Positions 47,310 to 59,759 of a stretch of 64,000 nucleotides of DNA are shown here, piece by piece (within the stretch, counting starts at the first letter, position 1; each line of letters begins with the position of its first letter). The stretch spans positions 10,970,842 through 11,034,841 of the forward strand of contig CM042084.1 in the NCBI GenBank assembly GCA_023512835.1, read 5' to 3'. Made by a program: the position numbers and the translations under genes. The notes under the pieces were generated by a model. It ran no database searches and was not told the origin of the DNA. It saw nothing but the letters and a program-made list of their open reading frames with translations. Source of the DNA: Taxillus chinensis. Its lineage: Eukaryota; Streptophyta; Magnoliopsida; Santalales; Loranthaceae.

Positions 47310-48490
47310 GGTTTTTGATTCCTTTCCATTCATTTCCCCACATACCCAACGTGCTATAAATGTACTATTAAATGTTAATGAAAATTTCATAAATGGTATG
47401 GTTGGAGTGTAGGACAATCCAAATAAATAACAACATGCAAATGAGTAAAAGAAATATCTAATGACATATTTAGTTATACTATTTTTTTATTTCTAAAATA
47501 TGATAAAAAAAATTAAAAATTAAAATAAAAAATATTTAAATAAAATACTATTTTAATTTTTTTTTATTAATTTATGCTAAAAATAATTATCTTATTTGAG
47601 AACAGTTAAAGTCTCCCTTGTCATTTTTGGATAACTTTTTATATATATATATAGAAAGTTACTTGAAGTAAACACTTTTATAGCAAATTCAACGTATTGT
47701 TTTTATAAATTAATTATGTACGACATTATTTAATTTTCGTACAAGAACAGTCGCACGGTGCACCTCTCATTTCTTTCGTCACTCCCCTCTTCATGACACC
47801 ATCAATTACATGCAGTGATCAGTGATGTCACTGATATGTGGTCTTCTACGTGCCTATCAAATCAACCTTTTCTCTGGTTGCACTTTATTCCTCTTTTACC
47901 AACCATTCTTTCCCTCTTTCGACGTATCATCATTTGGCCGGGTAAAATTTTATTCGTATTTAATTTTTATTTCCTTCAACGACTTTATTCGAGTTTTTTA
48001 ATTTAAAATTATGATTGTAATATTTTATTATGAGTGTTGTGGTTATTGTCGATGCATATTTAATATAATTATCATAAGATTTTATTATTATTTTAGTTAA
48101 TATTTATGTATAGTAATATATTTATTTAAAATATATATTATCTGCAATAACTAATCTTAATCATATATCAAATACACAATGAGACATTAAAATGAAAAAT
48201 AAATATTTATTTTAGATAACGATTGCTAAAATCCGAATGTATTAAAATGTACACCAAATAGAAACCAGAAAGGATGTTGATTTTCATTTTGATGTATCAT
48301 TATTTCTTTGATATATGGTTGGGATTATGTATTCTAAAAATAAATGTTTTATCGTATGTGAATAACAATTAAAACTAATAATAAAATATTATAATAATTA
48401 TATTAAACAAGCATTAATAATAAGTACGTCAAAATTACAATAATAGTTTTAAAAAGAAAGGAGAAAAAAATCACAATATTCTTTATCCCT
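47310..48490. other. Intergenic, no gene recognised
   Basis: AT-rich. A slightly less AT-rich patch at 47750-47950 contains only a short frame with no recognisable motif. Confidence 0.4.
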
Positions 48491-48897
48491 GTGCTTGGCA
48501 AAAGAGGAATTTGGGGGGAAAGAAAATATATATGAAAAAGTGATGGAAAGAAAATGAGGAGAAAGAAAATGGGTAGAATTTTATTTTTTTTTATGGAGTG
48601 CTTGGTTGGGGTAAAAAATATATGGAAAAGTAATATAAAAAAATTTATTTTTATGTGTTTATTGATTTTATCATATTATTTTGCCACATGGCCACTTATC
48701 ATTTGATGTTCATTCACTGTACATTTTTCATGGGTTTTCCGGATAAAATGGTATGAAAAGTCTTTTACAATTTTCAATGCTCTTTTCTATATTTCTTGTA
48801 CAAACTCTATGTCATCCAAGCAATAGAAAATAACTTATTCACCCCTTTTCAATGCCTCCTTTACTTTTCCATGCTTTTTCTATATGAACCAAGCAGA
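48491..48897. mobile_element. Possible MITE, about 400 bp
   Basis: The left end ctgtgcttggcaaaag and the reverse complement of the right end, ctctgcttggttcata, share a short inverted repeat. Both are followed by purine-rich ggaaaag-type sequence. No target duplication was confirmed and there is no open frame. Confidence 0.45.
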
Positions 48898-49259
48898 GTG
48901 TGTGTCTCGTTGCAACATCATGTTAGATATATTTATTTTTTAATAAAGTAATATTTTATTTAAATCTTAATTTAAATAAAGTAATTACTTTTAAAAAATA
49001 GCTTTTAGAATTTTATATTTTTAAATTTTATTTTATTTTTTATAAGGTCCTATTTATTTATTTATCTCTCTTTCATGTGCTATGTTACATGAGCTCATCA
49101 TATTTGTTTTTAATTTTTATGAGACCTAGTTTTAAAAGAACATTCTCTCTTATCAAAACAAGTTTGTTTTTCAAATGCAAACTCAAATTCTAATAAAATT
49201 AAAAGTAATGAAATCAAAACACAAAATTAAAAACATATATCAAACACCCCCTAGTCATT

Positions 49260-49700
49260 TATAATTCATTTATTTATAACTTACAAGCTAACATAATTCT
49301 TATGTCCACGCATTTTTGTTTCAACATGTTTCTTAATTCTTTTATCTTAGCATCTTCATTCCTTTAATTACTTAGGGTTGAAAAAATAATAAAAGTATGA
49401 GCTCAAATAGCTCAATAAGAATAAAAATGAGAGTAAGGTCAAATTGTACAAATCATAAGAATAACATAACAAGACATGTCATACATAAATATCATCATAT
49501 CATAAGTGTTATGGCTGATTTTTGTTCAAGTCCACTTGGGATAAGTCCAACTGAAACCTAATGGTGAGAAAAAAATTAGAGTTATCATCAATTGTTTTAG
49601 GGGTACAATTAGATACCTATATACCTCGAGTAGTTAAAAAATGACATATGTTACCATAGATAGGTTCAAGAATTGATTACATGTGGAAAAGAATTAGCAT
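49260..49700 (+). mobile_element. Decayed LTR fragment related to the solo LTR at 6034
   Basis: The phrase gagctcaaatagctcaataag, with nearby tagcatcttcattcc and acttagggttgaa, follows the order found at 6285-6370 in the solo LTR. No ends are preserved. Confidence 0.5.
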
Positions 49701-49929
49701 TCTCACAATACCTTTTCAAACCTATCTTAGAAACATGGTTTATGCTTGTTTGAAAAATCATTTTTATTTTCTTTGATTTATTCTTTTTCTTTCCCCCTTT
49801 TTTGTTCTATTTTTTGTTATTTACTTCTTGTTATCGAAAGTTACAAAAGAAAAACTAATTCCCATTTGTTTTGTTTTTTTGGTTTGTATATAAAAAGACT
49901 AACATTTGTTTTATGTTTCTTCATACAAA

Positions 49930-50560
49930 TGTATTTTTTATTATCCTAAAGCTAATGATTTTTTGTTTGTTTTTTTTTAAAATTATCTCACATAAATAAA
50001 AATAAAAGCTAAACTAACTCCCATTTTTTAAAACAAAAAATATTTATTATTATTATTATTGCTCGTTTTATGATCCCACAAAATTTAAAATAAAGCTAAA
50101 CTAAACTAACCTAACCATTTTTCTAATTGACAAAAACGTTTTTTGTAATTTGTTTAATGTTTCTTCAACCCAATGATTTATTATTATTATTATTAGCCCC
50201 AAATCTATTTTTATTTTTAAAAACCATTTTTTTATTATCCCACACGAACAAAAATAAAGTTAAACTAATCCCTTTTTTATAACAATTTTTATTATTATTA
50301 TTATGATTATTTTTGCTCCTTTTTATGATTCTACAAAAACATAAAATAAAACTAAACTAAACTAACATTTTGTTTTTTGACAAAATAGTTTTTGTATTTG
50401 AAAAACTAATATTTCTTTTATGTTTCTTTATCCAAATGTTTTTTTATTATCCCAAACCTAATTTGTTTTCACGTTGAATACATTTTTAAAAATTATCTCA
50501 TGCCAACAAAATAAATTTAAATAAATCTGTTTTTAATAAAAACATTTTTTAATCATAATG
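49930..50560 (+). repeat. Diverged tandem repeat, period about 260 bp
   Basis: The order attatctcaca / aataaa-ctaaactaa / (tta)n / gctc-ttttatgat-c-acaaaa / taaactaaactaac / ttgacaaaa / tttctt-a-ccaa recurs from about 49975, again from about 50235, and a third start is seen near 50500. It is AT-rich and non-coding. Confidence 0.7.
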
Positions 50561-50568
50561 TTGAGACC

Positions 50569-51120
50569 CGATTTAATGTAGGTGTTATTCATGAGAAGCA
50601 GTGTCAAATACAAAATCTACTACGTGTACTATATGCCTTGTTGATAAGGTCATATAGTCTTTCCTTTTCTCTTATTTCATTATTTAATTCATATTTTTTA
50701 AAAAGTCTTTCATTTTCTTTTATTTTCATATTTAATTCACAATTTATATTAACTAAGGTTAAATTAGTATTTTGCCTGAACTTTCTTATTGTAAGAGGTT
50801 TTTAATTCCTACTTTCTATCTATGCTTATAAATAAGTTTTGTTTATGATAATTTATGTATTTATAGAAGGTTTGCTTTTATTAGTAATAAACTCTTAATT
50901 AGAGGTTTATTATTATATTTTTGGTTTTTTTAATTAATTACTTAAATTACTTGTGCTAGAGTTTGGGTATTCAGTTATCGTTCTCTAGATACTAAATTTT
51001 TGTTGGATCCTAATTAAGATTTCTTACTGAGTTATTAATTTATCGAGAAATCTTCATCAAGATTTTTCATTGAGTTATCGTTGGAGAATAAAAATTTAAT
51101 CTTTATTGCACGTTCTTCAT
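50569..51120 (+). mobile_element. Probable 5' LTR and leader of a decayed retrotransposon
   Basis: Begins TGTTGAGACCCG and continues as AT-rich sequence into repeated phrases (gagttatcg, atcttcatcaagattt). It leads directly to a gag-like frame. No second LTR of this type is seen in the window, so it is assigned by position and composition only. Confidence 0.4.
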
Positions 51121-51126
51121 CAACAT

Positions 51127-51690
51127 GACAAACAAGGCTGCAAAAACAAATAAATAACAGTTCGAAACCCTAGAGCATTTTGTTACAGAACTTTCAGTAA
51201 CTATGGCAGAGATAGCTTGATTACATGACAGGAATAACAAGAAAATTGATTGATTGCTAACCGTTAAGGGGAAAGATCCTATATAAGGCAGATGAACTCA
51301 AAGAAACGATCGTGAGTTACGACAATCTTTACAAGAGATTGAAGATACTTCTAGCATTGAAGACGAACCCTAGTATCAGAGCTTACATGGATCATAATGT
51401 GAGGCTGAGTTTCCATATGGTGACTCGTCTAAAGGGATTAGTGACCCAAATCCAAATTTTGAGTTCCTAATCCACTTGACTTTCTTTACTAGACCGATTG
51501 TGGTGGTAAATGCCCAAGTCGAAGTCAACAAGGCCTACACCGTTGAAGACTCTCTTGACAATATGATCCTTGTCTTCAATGATGGCCAGTTAGGTGGTGC
51601 CCTCAATACAAGGTGCACCCAATTCGTAATCATTTCCGTTAACGTGGCCTTCATAATTGGATTGACCAATACCCAACCCCTTAGGCCATG
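51127..51690 (+). pseudogene. Decayed gag-like region of a retrotransposon
   Basis: A frame opens MTNKAAKTNK and continues after stops and shifts with FETLEHFVTELSVTMAEIA, RNNKKID and a charged stretch, which is the style of plant Gypsy gag N-termini. The 51476-51691 frame has no motif I recognise. It cannot make an intact product. Confidence 0.45.
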
Positions 51691-52041
51691 ACTTTATGGT
51701 GTCATTTTTTGGCATCTCTATTTGCAAAAGTATTCAACATTTCAGAGAACGTTTATAAAAGTTCTTAATTATAAAGGAAAGAAAGAAAGGAAAAGGAAAA
51801 AAAAATTTATGATTTTTTGTATTCCTCGTATATTGTCTTAAAATCTTAAACATTAAAATACTAAATTAATATTATTATTTTAATATATTAATATTAATTT
51901 GTTCCTTTTAATTTAATAATTAATATCATAAATGAAAATAAATACTTAATTTAAACACTAATTTTACTTTGCCTCAATGGGCTCAAACCACGTTATAAGG
52001 CAATAACAGAAAAGCCATCATATGAATTTAATTAATTCACC

Positions 52042-52042
<1 letters not shown>

Positions 52043-52075
<33 letters not shown>
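52043..52075. repeat. (AT)n microsatellite
   Basis: About 16 TA units. A second TA run followed by an AG run lies at about 52445-52488. Confidence 0.9.
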
Positions 52076-52079
<4 letters not shown>

Positions 52080-52749
52080 AACCAATCATATAAACAAATT
52101 ATTCATTTTATGAATAAATAAAGATTATCATGAAAATTTATCCAATTTACATGACAATACTTCTAGATGATAACACTAACAATGTATTAAATAATTTATA
52201 ACTTATAAAGGTAAAATTTAAATAATATACCATAATGGGAGCATTAGTCCATCTATGCAGTGATTGACCATTTAAACGGTAGTACGAGTCATAGGCCTAT
52301 ACATCAAATGATTTAAATAAATTAAAGTTGTATAGTATATGATTTATAATAATTTATAAAATCATCTCAACATAACTTAAAATATTAACTCACTTTTTGT
52401 GAAAAATTTGACACTTAAGTAAATTTCTTTAAAACCACAATACTTATATATATATATATATAGAAGAGAGAGAGAGAGAGAGAGAGAGCACGGGTGTGTA
52501 ATGCAACGTGAAAGCATAAGGATATATAAACAGAAGATTAATAATAACAATTTGATTGGTTGGATCAATGATTGAAGATTTTATCCATTCAACTAATATT
52601 AGAGACAACATCATCAGGAGTCATCAAATTCAACTTGAGATCCAAAAGACAAGCTTAGGTCACAAGGGATGTATACAATATTCAAAGAAAACTCAAAGGT
52701 TCAATAGGAGCAAAAGCATATAGCTTAAAATTCTGTAAGTGTTAACACA

Positions 52750-52975
52750 CAATCAATTATAGAACGATCAACATTGATCATTAGACGAGTAGTCATTGAA
52801 TAGTTAATATTGATTAGTAAACAAGTACTCACCAAACATCAATACTGACAAATGAGCGATCAAATTTAATCATTAGTTAAGTGATCATATCTGGTCATTA
52901 TATGATGTGATTGGTGAGTGATTGATCCTGATTGTTAAAAAAGTGATTGCTCAAATGAGTTATATAAATTTTCTA
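52750..52975 (+). repeat. Degenerate minisatellite, period about 35-40 bp
   Basis: Successive units resemble gatcaa-attgatcattag followed by a-gagtgatca. Five or six decayed copies can be followed. They lie between the gag-like and pol-like remnants, where some plant Gypsy elements carry tandem repeats. Confidence 0.6.
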
Positions 52976-53089
52976 ACAAGCTAATATGATCGTTCGGTAA
53001 GGAAAGTTAATAATTCATGAGTAAGTGTGATTGTTCAACGACTGTTTAGTAAAAAGAGCATGAAACTTGTATGATGGGCCTCCAAGAAG

Positions 53090-53640
53090 TAATCAGTAAG
53101 AAAATTAACAAGCTCCATATGTCAGGGGACTTAGCCCTTGTAATATACCAAGTCCAAAATGAATAGGAAACTGAGAACCACAAGTTAGTCCCTTACCAAA
53201 AGAAGATATGTGAACTGGTTGAGCAATGTAAAAACATTACATTCGAGTATAAGCCTCTAGACCATAATTAGATCCATAACGCCTTAACGACTTTAGCATC
53301 CCTAATCTGCCTTGACACCCAATTGGAGGTGTATTATTTTGATATCCAAGTACAATATACACTAGCACAACGCATAAACACTAAAAAAGGTTCTTAAAAA
53401 AACCACAATTTCATGACATCAAGCAATATTTGCTTAAGAAAGAGTGCCCCACAAAAGCCTTTGTGTCAGACAAAAGGAACATCAGGTGTACGACCAATAA
53501 TTACTTCCTCAGTGGTTCAATCTTGCACAAGCACAACTACGACATGGTATTGTTACAGTGCATGGAAAAGGATAAAGCAACTAAAATCATCCAAGAAGTC
53601 TGTAGAGTGGATCACATATGAATGGACACACTCTGTCTAG
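53090..53640 (+). pseudogene. Decayed Ty3/Gypsy pol fragment (RNase H end and integrase zinc-binding part)
   Basis: With frame changes and stops the plus strand reads LVPYQKKICELVEQCK, ITFEYKPLDHN and ALTTLASL, matching the end of a Gypsy RNase H. It then reads DIKQYLLKKECPTKAF, FLSGSILHKHNYDMVLL and a Cys-bearing stretch like the integrase HHCC region. The catalytic integrase core and the reverse transcriptase are absent. It is cut off by an LTR that starts at 53662. Confidence 0.75.
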
Positions 53641-53661
53641 ACACAACATGAGGATGAGATA

Positions 53662-56600
53662 TGCTACGCCCCCAACTCCAGGGGACTCGGAATCAGGCAC
53701 ATGACTACCCCCTACCCGCACCCGAGGGCAAGGGGTTGGGGATTAGTACTGAAAGGGGCACATCGCGGGTGCTGCCCAAATGTACCTGTACAATCATACG
53801 ACAAATGTATTCTTGTACACTTCCAAAACCATGCAATTGAATGAAATATCAAATAAAATATCATCATAGTATAACATACATATAATAATAACCAGTACAA
53901 CAGCCACAGACCCATGTCCAGGAAAAAATACAATAATAATACAAAACAAGCAAAAAAGACTTAGTCCCATACATCAATAAGGTCTAGTCTGCTCGATCCG
54001 CTCGACTGCAAATCCTGTGGCTACCTCTTACCTAAACCTAAAAGTCAAGACAACAACATAGGGTGAGCATAAAGGCTCAGTAGGTGACCTACAACACACG
54101 ACCTGTGTATACTTGTGCCAGTGAATGTATAACTACACATCAATATACAAAGTATCCTATGCAATACCAATGAAAACATAAACGTACACAAAATCCACAC
54201 AATCAAGTCACACAAATAGTTCACAATTTAGCATATCAGCACAGGGCAAGATTCTTACAGTAGGAACACGGCCTGAAAAGCTAGCCACCCATAGGACCTT
54301 TCACTGTCAACCAATCATATAATGGACCTCAGCTCCTAGCCAGCCCTATATGAGACCTTGGTTGACCAGCCAATCAAATCAACAAATAAACTCAAGCATG
54401 ACATTAGGGTTTCACAACACTCCCTCTGCAACAGAGGCCAATCTCTACAAATCTATCATCATGTCTTGACCAAGAGAGAGAATTTTCATAGAAGGTATTT
54501 TTTAGAAATAAAAAGTACCATAAATGGTTTATCATATCATAACTAAGATAACCTAAATTTTGAGAATTTTTCCGAGAGGTCCAATCCCACTTTCCAAGTA
54601 GTCACCTCTAACCAAAAATTAGATTTTTATGAGGTTCAGTGTTAATTCCCAATTTTTACATTTTAAAGTAGTGAGAATTTAATTTTCTAGCATTTTTGTT
54701 TAATTTAAAAGGAGGTATTTCCTCATTTACATTGTAATTTAACTAAATTACTTGAGACATAAAGGTTTACAATGTAAATAGTCCGCTAAACGATTTAACT
54801 GTTGACTCAAAGTTTTGACTCGAAGCTGCTGACTCGAAGTTCTAACTTGAAGTTCTGACTTGAAGCCTTCGACCCTTCGACCCTTTACCGTCAAACCTTT
54901 GAACCTTCGACTTTTCAAATAGTTCGCCAAAGGTACTGTTTATCGTCGTTTTAGTCTGTTCTTCGTCTATAATCAACTCAGTGATCCCTAAATGCTCACA
55001 AACACACTTTTTACTCAACGAACTACGATATATACCTCAAAACGCGTCCTAAACGCCTCTAAATCGCACAACAACAACAAATACATATATTTATTTACAT
55101 ATTTTAGTCATCTAGATCTAAGTATAAGTTTCCATGGTTTACTTCTTAACCCTTATGCAATAACATGGTCATAAAACCCATAGATCACATAAACACATAC
55201 CAAAAACTATCCAGATTAGATCTTAACCACAAATTCAACGCAAGATTGTTTTGCATATATGTTTTGTTTGTTTTTACATGTTTGGAATGTGCATGAGATG
55301 TCATGAATGTTGTAAAGTATCTGTTTATTTGTGGTAATGACATGAGATGCTATGTTTGCGTGAATTATCGTACCTAGTAGTCACATGGGCCTGTAAGGCT
55401 ACCTTGATAAGCTTGAGAGGCTATTGTTGAAGACCTGAGAGGCGAGATTTGTTTATAACCTAAGAGGCTACGGTGCCTGAGAGACAATAATATGCCTGAG
55501 AGGTAATGTTGTGTCTGAAGGGTAATATTATGTTTATAGGGCAATGTTTGGGATTACCTAGGAGGCTTGTTCTATATTTTAATGCGTGTATATGATTGAG
55601 TTGGTGATATACATGTGGTATTACATGAGCACATGCCTACACTAGTTTATGAGTTTGGATGGGTTGGGGAGACATGATCCCTAATGATATGGAGATGCAG
55701 GTAAATAGTCATTCAGAACAGTCATTCAAAACAGTTATTCGGAATTGTCCTTCGAAATTGTCCTTTGAAATTGTCCTTTGAAACTGTCTTCAAAATTGTC
55801 TTCAAAACTGACATTTCAACCTAACATTCGAAACTAACATTCAAATCTAACATCGAATATTCGTTGTTCATCGTTGTTTTAGCCCATTCTTCGTTTGGAA
55901 TCAACCTAATGATCCTCAAACCCTCATAAAACTCATACCCAATATTACACATCATGTTTTAATCACATATTATGTATTTAAATCACACGATTCGACTCAA
56001 AATTGAGTTTCCTCCAAAAACCTAGAGTTCATACGAACTCACACAAATCACGGCAACATTATGCATATCAAAACAAAACTAAGATAATAAGTTCAAAAAC
56101 ACCTACTTGGTATGGATTCATTGATGAATCAACTTCAAAACCAAGGCTCCAAGCTCCACCTCCAAGATCTCTCTACGCTCTCTATTTCACTTCAACACGA
56201 AACACAAATGACATTCGTTGGGAGTCTCTCTCTCTTTCTCCCTTATTTATATTTTATGCTAATTCTTTAATTAATAAATACTCAAAATTACACAACTAGT
56301 CTTCTAGGGTCTCAAACTCCAAATTGGTCCCAACTACGGTCAAAATGCCCGTATCACCTAGCACGATACTAAAATGATATCTTGGTTACCAAATAAAGAC
56401 TATCTCATAAATATACCCAAACACATGTCTCTACAACAATGTCCACATAATATGCAATACTAATGGAAGCATAAACACACAAGATCCACACCATCAAGTC
56501 ACACAAACGGTTCACAACTCAACTAATCGGCATATGGCAAGGCTCTTCCGACTGCCGCCACGGTGGGAACGTAGCACGAAAAGTCACCTCCCAAGGGACC

Positions 56601-57627
56601 TTCTACTATCAACCGACCATGTAAGTGACCTTGGCTCCCATCTAGCTCTATGCACGAAATTTGGGTTAGAAAATAATAGGAATAACGCAAAAAGGATCAA
56701 CACCCTAGAACCCCTACCTCGAAACTCCAACGATTCAAATGTCCTCATCCGAAAGCCTGATCAAATGCACTAACTCGAAAGTCCGAAAGTCTGACTTGAA
56801 TGTCCTGATCAAATGTATTTATTCAAAAATCTTACTCGAATGTCTTGATTCGAATGTCCTGATCGAATGTTTAAATCGAATGTCTTAGTCGAATGTCTTC
56901 ATTCGAATGTCCTGATTCGAATGTCTTCATCAAATGTTCGTTGCCTTGGGGCTCTTTCAAGTCTTCGACCACACATAGTTCGCTAAGTTTACTGTTTATC
57001 ATCGTTTTTACCTGTTTCTCGTCTGGAATCAACCCAGCAACCCCCAAATCCTCATAAACCCTCCAAAAGCTCATAAAACTCATACCAATACTACATATCA
57101 AGTTTTAATCACATATTATGCACTTAAATCACAAGATTCAACCCAAAATTAAGTTTCCCCCAAAACCTAGGATTCATACAAAATCACATAGATCACGCCA
57201 AAATCATGCATATCAAGACAGAATCAAGGTAAGAAGTTCTGGAACACCTACTTAGTAAGTATATATGGATGAATCAACCCCAAAACCCAAGCTTCAAGCT
57301 CTAATTCGACAAGCTGCACCTCCAAGCTCTCTCTACGCTCTTTTTTTCTTCTATATCTCTCGCTCTCTCTCACACACACACACACTAAGGCCATGAAACA
57401 CAATATGACAACTTGTTGGGAGTTTTTTTTCTCTCTCCCCTATTTATACTCATCTCTTTAATTAATAAACACTCAAAATTACATAACTAATCTTTTAGGG
57501 TCCCGAACTCTAAATTAGATCCAACTACAGCCAAAACGCTTGTATCGCCAAGTACAATATCAAATAAATATCTTCATTACCAAATAAAAACTATCTTATA
57601 AATCAACTCAAACACGAGTCTCTACAT
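53662..57627. mobile_element. Cluster of truncated, partly inverted LTRs of the 44909 family
   Basis: A plus-strand LTR starts TGCTACGCCCCC and matches 44909-46480 in order up to about 55240. 55245-55690 is the reverse complement of the early LTR part (compare 45261-45600). From about 55700 plus-strand LTR sequence resumes to an end at 56434 (gtctctaca). Another internal LTR piece runs 56435-57627 and ends gtctctaca again. Each piece has its own decayed tcgaa-rich repeat block (54790-54920, 55715-55860, 56700-56930). No coding remains. Confidence 0.7.
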
Positions 57628-58134
57628 TATCAGTTGGCTGAACACTTATTTCATCTTTGTTAGGGCAATTATAGATTCCCTACTCATTATCCTTCTTTGG
57701 ATGAATGTCTATTCCTGTTGGCTTCAAGTGTCATTTTTAATTCTTGTTGGTCCAACATTTCTTTTTCCTACACATGTAGGTGTATCGACTCGTTTGAAAC
57801 GGGTTCCTCATATCTTTATACACCATTTGTCTTAAAACGGTACACAAAGAGGGGTAGTTGTCATATCTCATTTTGACTAGACCGAATACACACAGACATG
57901 ATCCATTTTCCAATTGGTTTTTCCTAATATATATAGCTTTTCTACACAATATCCTTCCAATAGTCACAACACTATTCCAGCGACTAGTTTCCCCACTTCT
58001 AATGACTATATTCTCCATCAACGGCCACATTTCTATCCTATAATTGCATCGTATTTCTCTTCATTCACTCACATAATTCCATTCCTATACTCTCACCATG
58101 TTTTCCAAAAATTCTCTCCTCTCCACTTGCAAGA
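57628..58134. other. Intergenic, no gene recognised
   Basis: No similarity seen. A TATATATAG run at about 57926-57936 lies 200 bases upstream of a small ATG frame at 58135. Confidence 0.35.
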
Positions 58135-58251
58135 ATGACTGATTTCTTGAAATGTGTGATTACGTTGATGATGTTAGCCTATGTTGCATTGTGTGTTATG
58201 GAGGGTAATATTTTTATACTCATCTCACACCACACATATGCACCAATCTAG
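58135..58251 (+). CDS. Possible small secreted-peptide ORF, 38 codons
   Basis: ATG opens MTDFLKCVITLMMLAYVALC, a charged residue followed by a hydrophobic core as in a signal peptide. The frame ends at TAG 58249-58251. After the hydrophobic part, GAGG-GTAATA could be a splice donor, as in many cysteine-rich peptide genes that split after the signal peptide. I could not find a second exon. There is no family match, so this may be chance. Confidence 0.2.
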   Translation: MTDFLKCVITLMMLAYVALCVMEGNIFILISHHTYAPI

Positions 58252-58439
58252 GAATGTAAGGTTGGGCATGATACAAAGTTGAAACAATATAGCATAAAAA
58301 TATAAAAGGTGTGCTACTCAAATACAAGTACATGAAACAATGCATATTTTGTTAGCAACATAAGCTACTGTTAGTACAAGTAGTGCTTCTCTCTGATCTA
58401 CAACAACCAAGCTAATAACTCCGGAAAAATATCACTCAT

Positions 58440-59345
58440 TCCATCAAGCCAGTCTTTTCTTCAATTTCGAAAGGTACCTGCATACCAATGAAATGGAACG
58501 AGCGCAATATTTAGAGCAACATGTCAATTTTAGGCCACATATCTTTGTATATAAATATTAGATAGTCAATAGGGTTATTCAATAAGCCCATTACCAAGCA
58601 TCATTAAAACTCATGTGAACATTGTATGGAAAAATGCATATAAATTAGATGTTTTCTTAAAATCCCAATTGCTTTAATTTAACTGGTAGTAGCTACGAAA
58701 TAAATGTTTGATGATTCTCACTGCACTCAAACCTTGTTGTCATAAATTGAAAATCACCTTAGGTAGAGTCGCAATCACTTGATTCCAAGATACCCGACCT
58801 TCCATCGCCAGAGACGAAACAGAGCAGCGAGAAGGGCAGACTGATCCGAGCTAGCGCCATACTAGATTTTCATGAACAGATCACAACATTGGGATAGAAC
58901 TGTCACGCCAACTCCAGATTAGAGGTAGCACCGCACTGATGGTTCAACACAGCAGTCCAACAGAGATGGCGATGCACCAGAGGTCCATGAACAGAGCAAC
59001 GTACCTGATTGAGATCAATGCCGCCGCTAGCCACCCGACCAAAAGCCAACCACCCAGGCAGCCCAGATCGGGGACGATTTGCGCAGCAGGTCGGCGCGTC
59101 CACAGCTCAAAACCACTGTGCTCCAGGTCAAATCGCGCAGCCGATCTATCGAAATTGCCGTTCATCAGAACAAAAACACCAGCGGATTGGATGACTGGAA
59201 ATCGCCCAAAAAATCACCAGGCACGGAGTTAGGAGGGGAGAGAGAAGGGAATTTGAAAGGGCGGGGTGTTTTTCGCGGCTTGAGAGGGGAATTTGTTGGG
59301 ACAGAATGTTTTTCACGGGTTGAAATTGTATTTTTGGCTTGAAAA
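58440..59345 (-). other. GC-rich exon-like stretch, unassigned
   Basis: Composition rises well above the neighbourhood, typical of transcribed leader sequence. On the minus strand a frame from ATG 59165 runs about 52 codons to a donor-like cag|gtacgt (about 59006). A short frame from ATG 58860 begins MALARISLPFSLLCFV and ends near 58759. I recognise no protein. It could be a non-coding RNA, a lost gene or a captured fragment. Confidence 0.3.
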
Positions 59346-59759
59346 AATTCTAATCCTTAATGTAAATGAAGGGTCCAAATGAAAGGCACTGTAAATGTAC
59401 AGCTAATTCCAGAACGCACTCTCGCGTTGACATTGACTTCGGAGTTCGGAGGAGACTTGTGGGTTCTTTCATGACCTTAATTTCTTCTCACTTTATCAGG
59501 TTACCTCCTTTATGAACCTCGGTCAAGGTTGGTGTCCTAGTTTGGGTGGTACCAGAAGCGGTGACAAGACCTATTATTACCTATGAAAAGGTAATAGGTC
59601 TAACAACTTTCCAACTTCAGTTCTTTCTTGCTTCTTTTATACTAACACACAAAATACAAACCATATTGATATGAAAGTGGAAACCCTTTTTTGTCTTAAA
59701 ACAAATAACTTTGAGATAAAAATAACACTCAACGAATACTGTGGTTGATTGAACAACAC

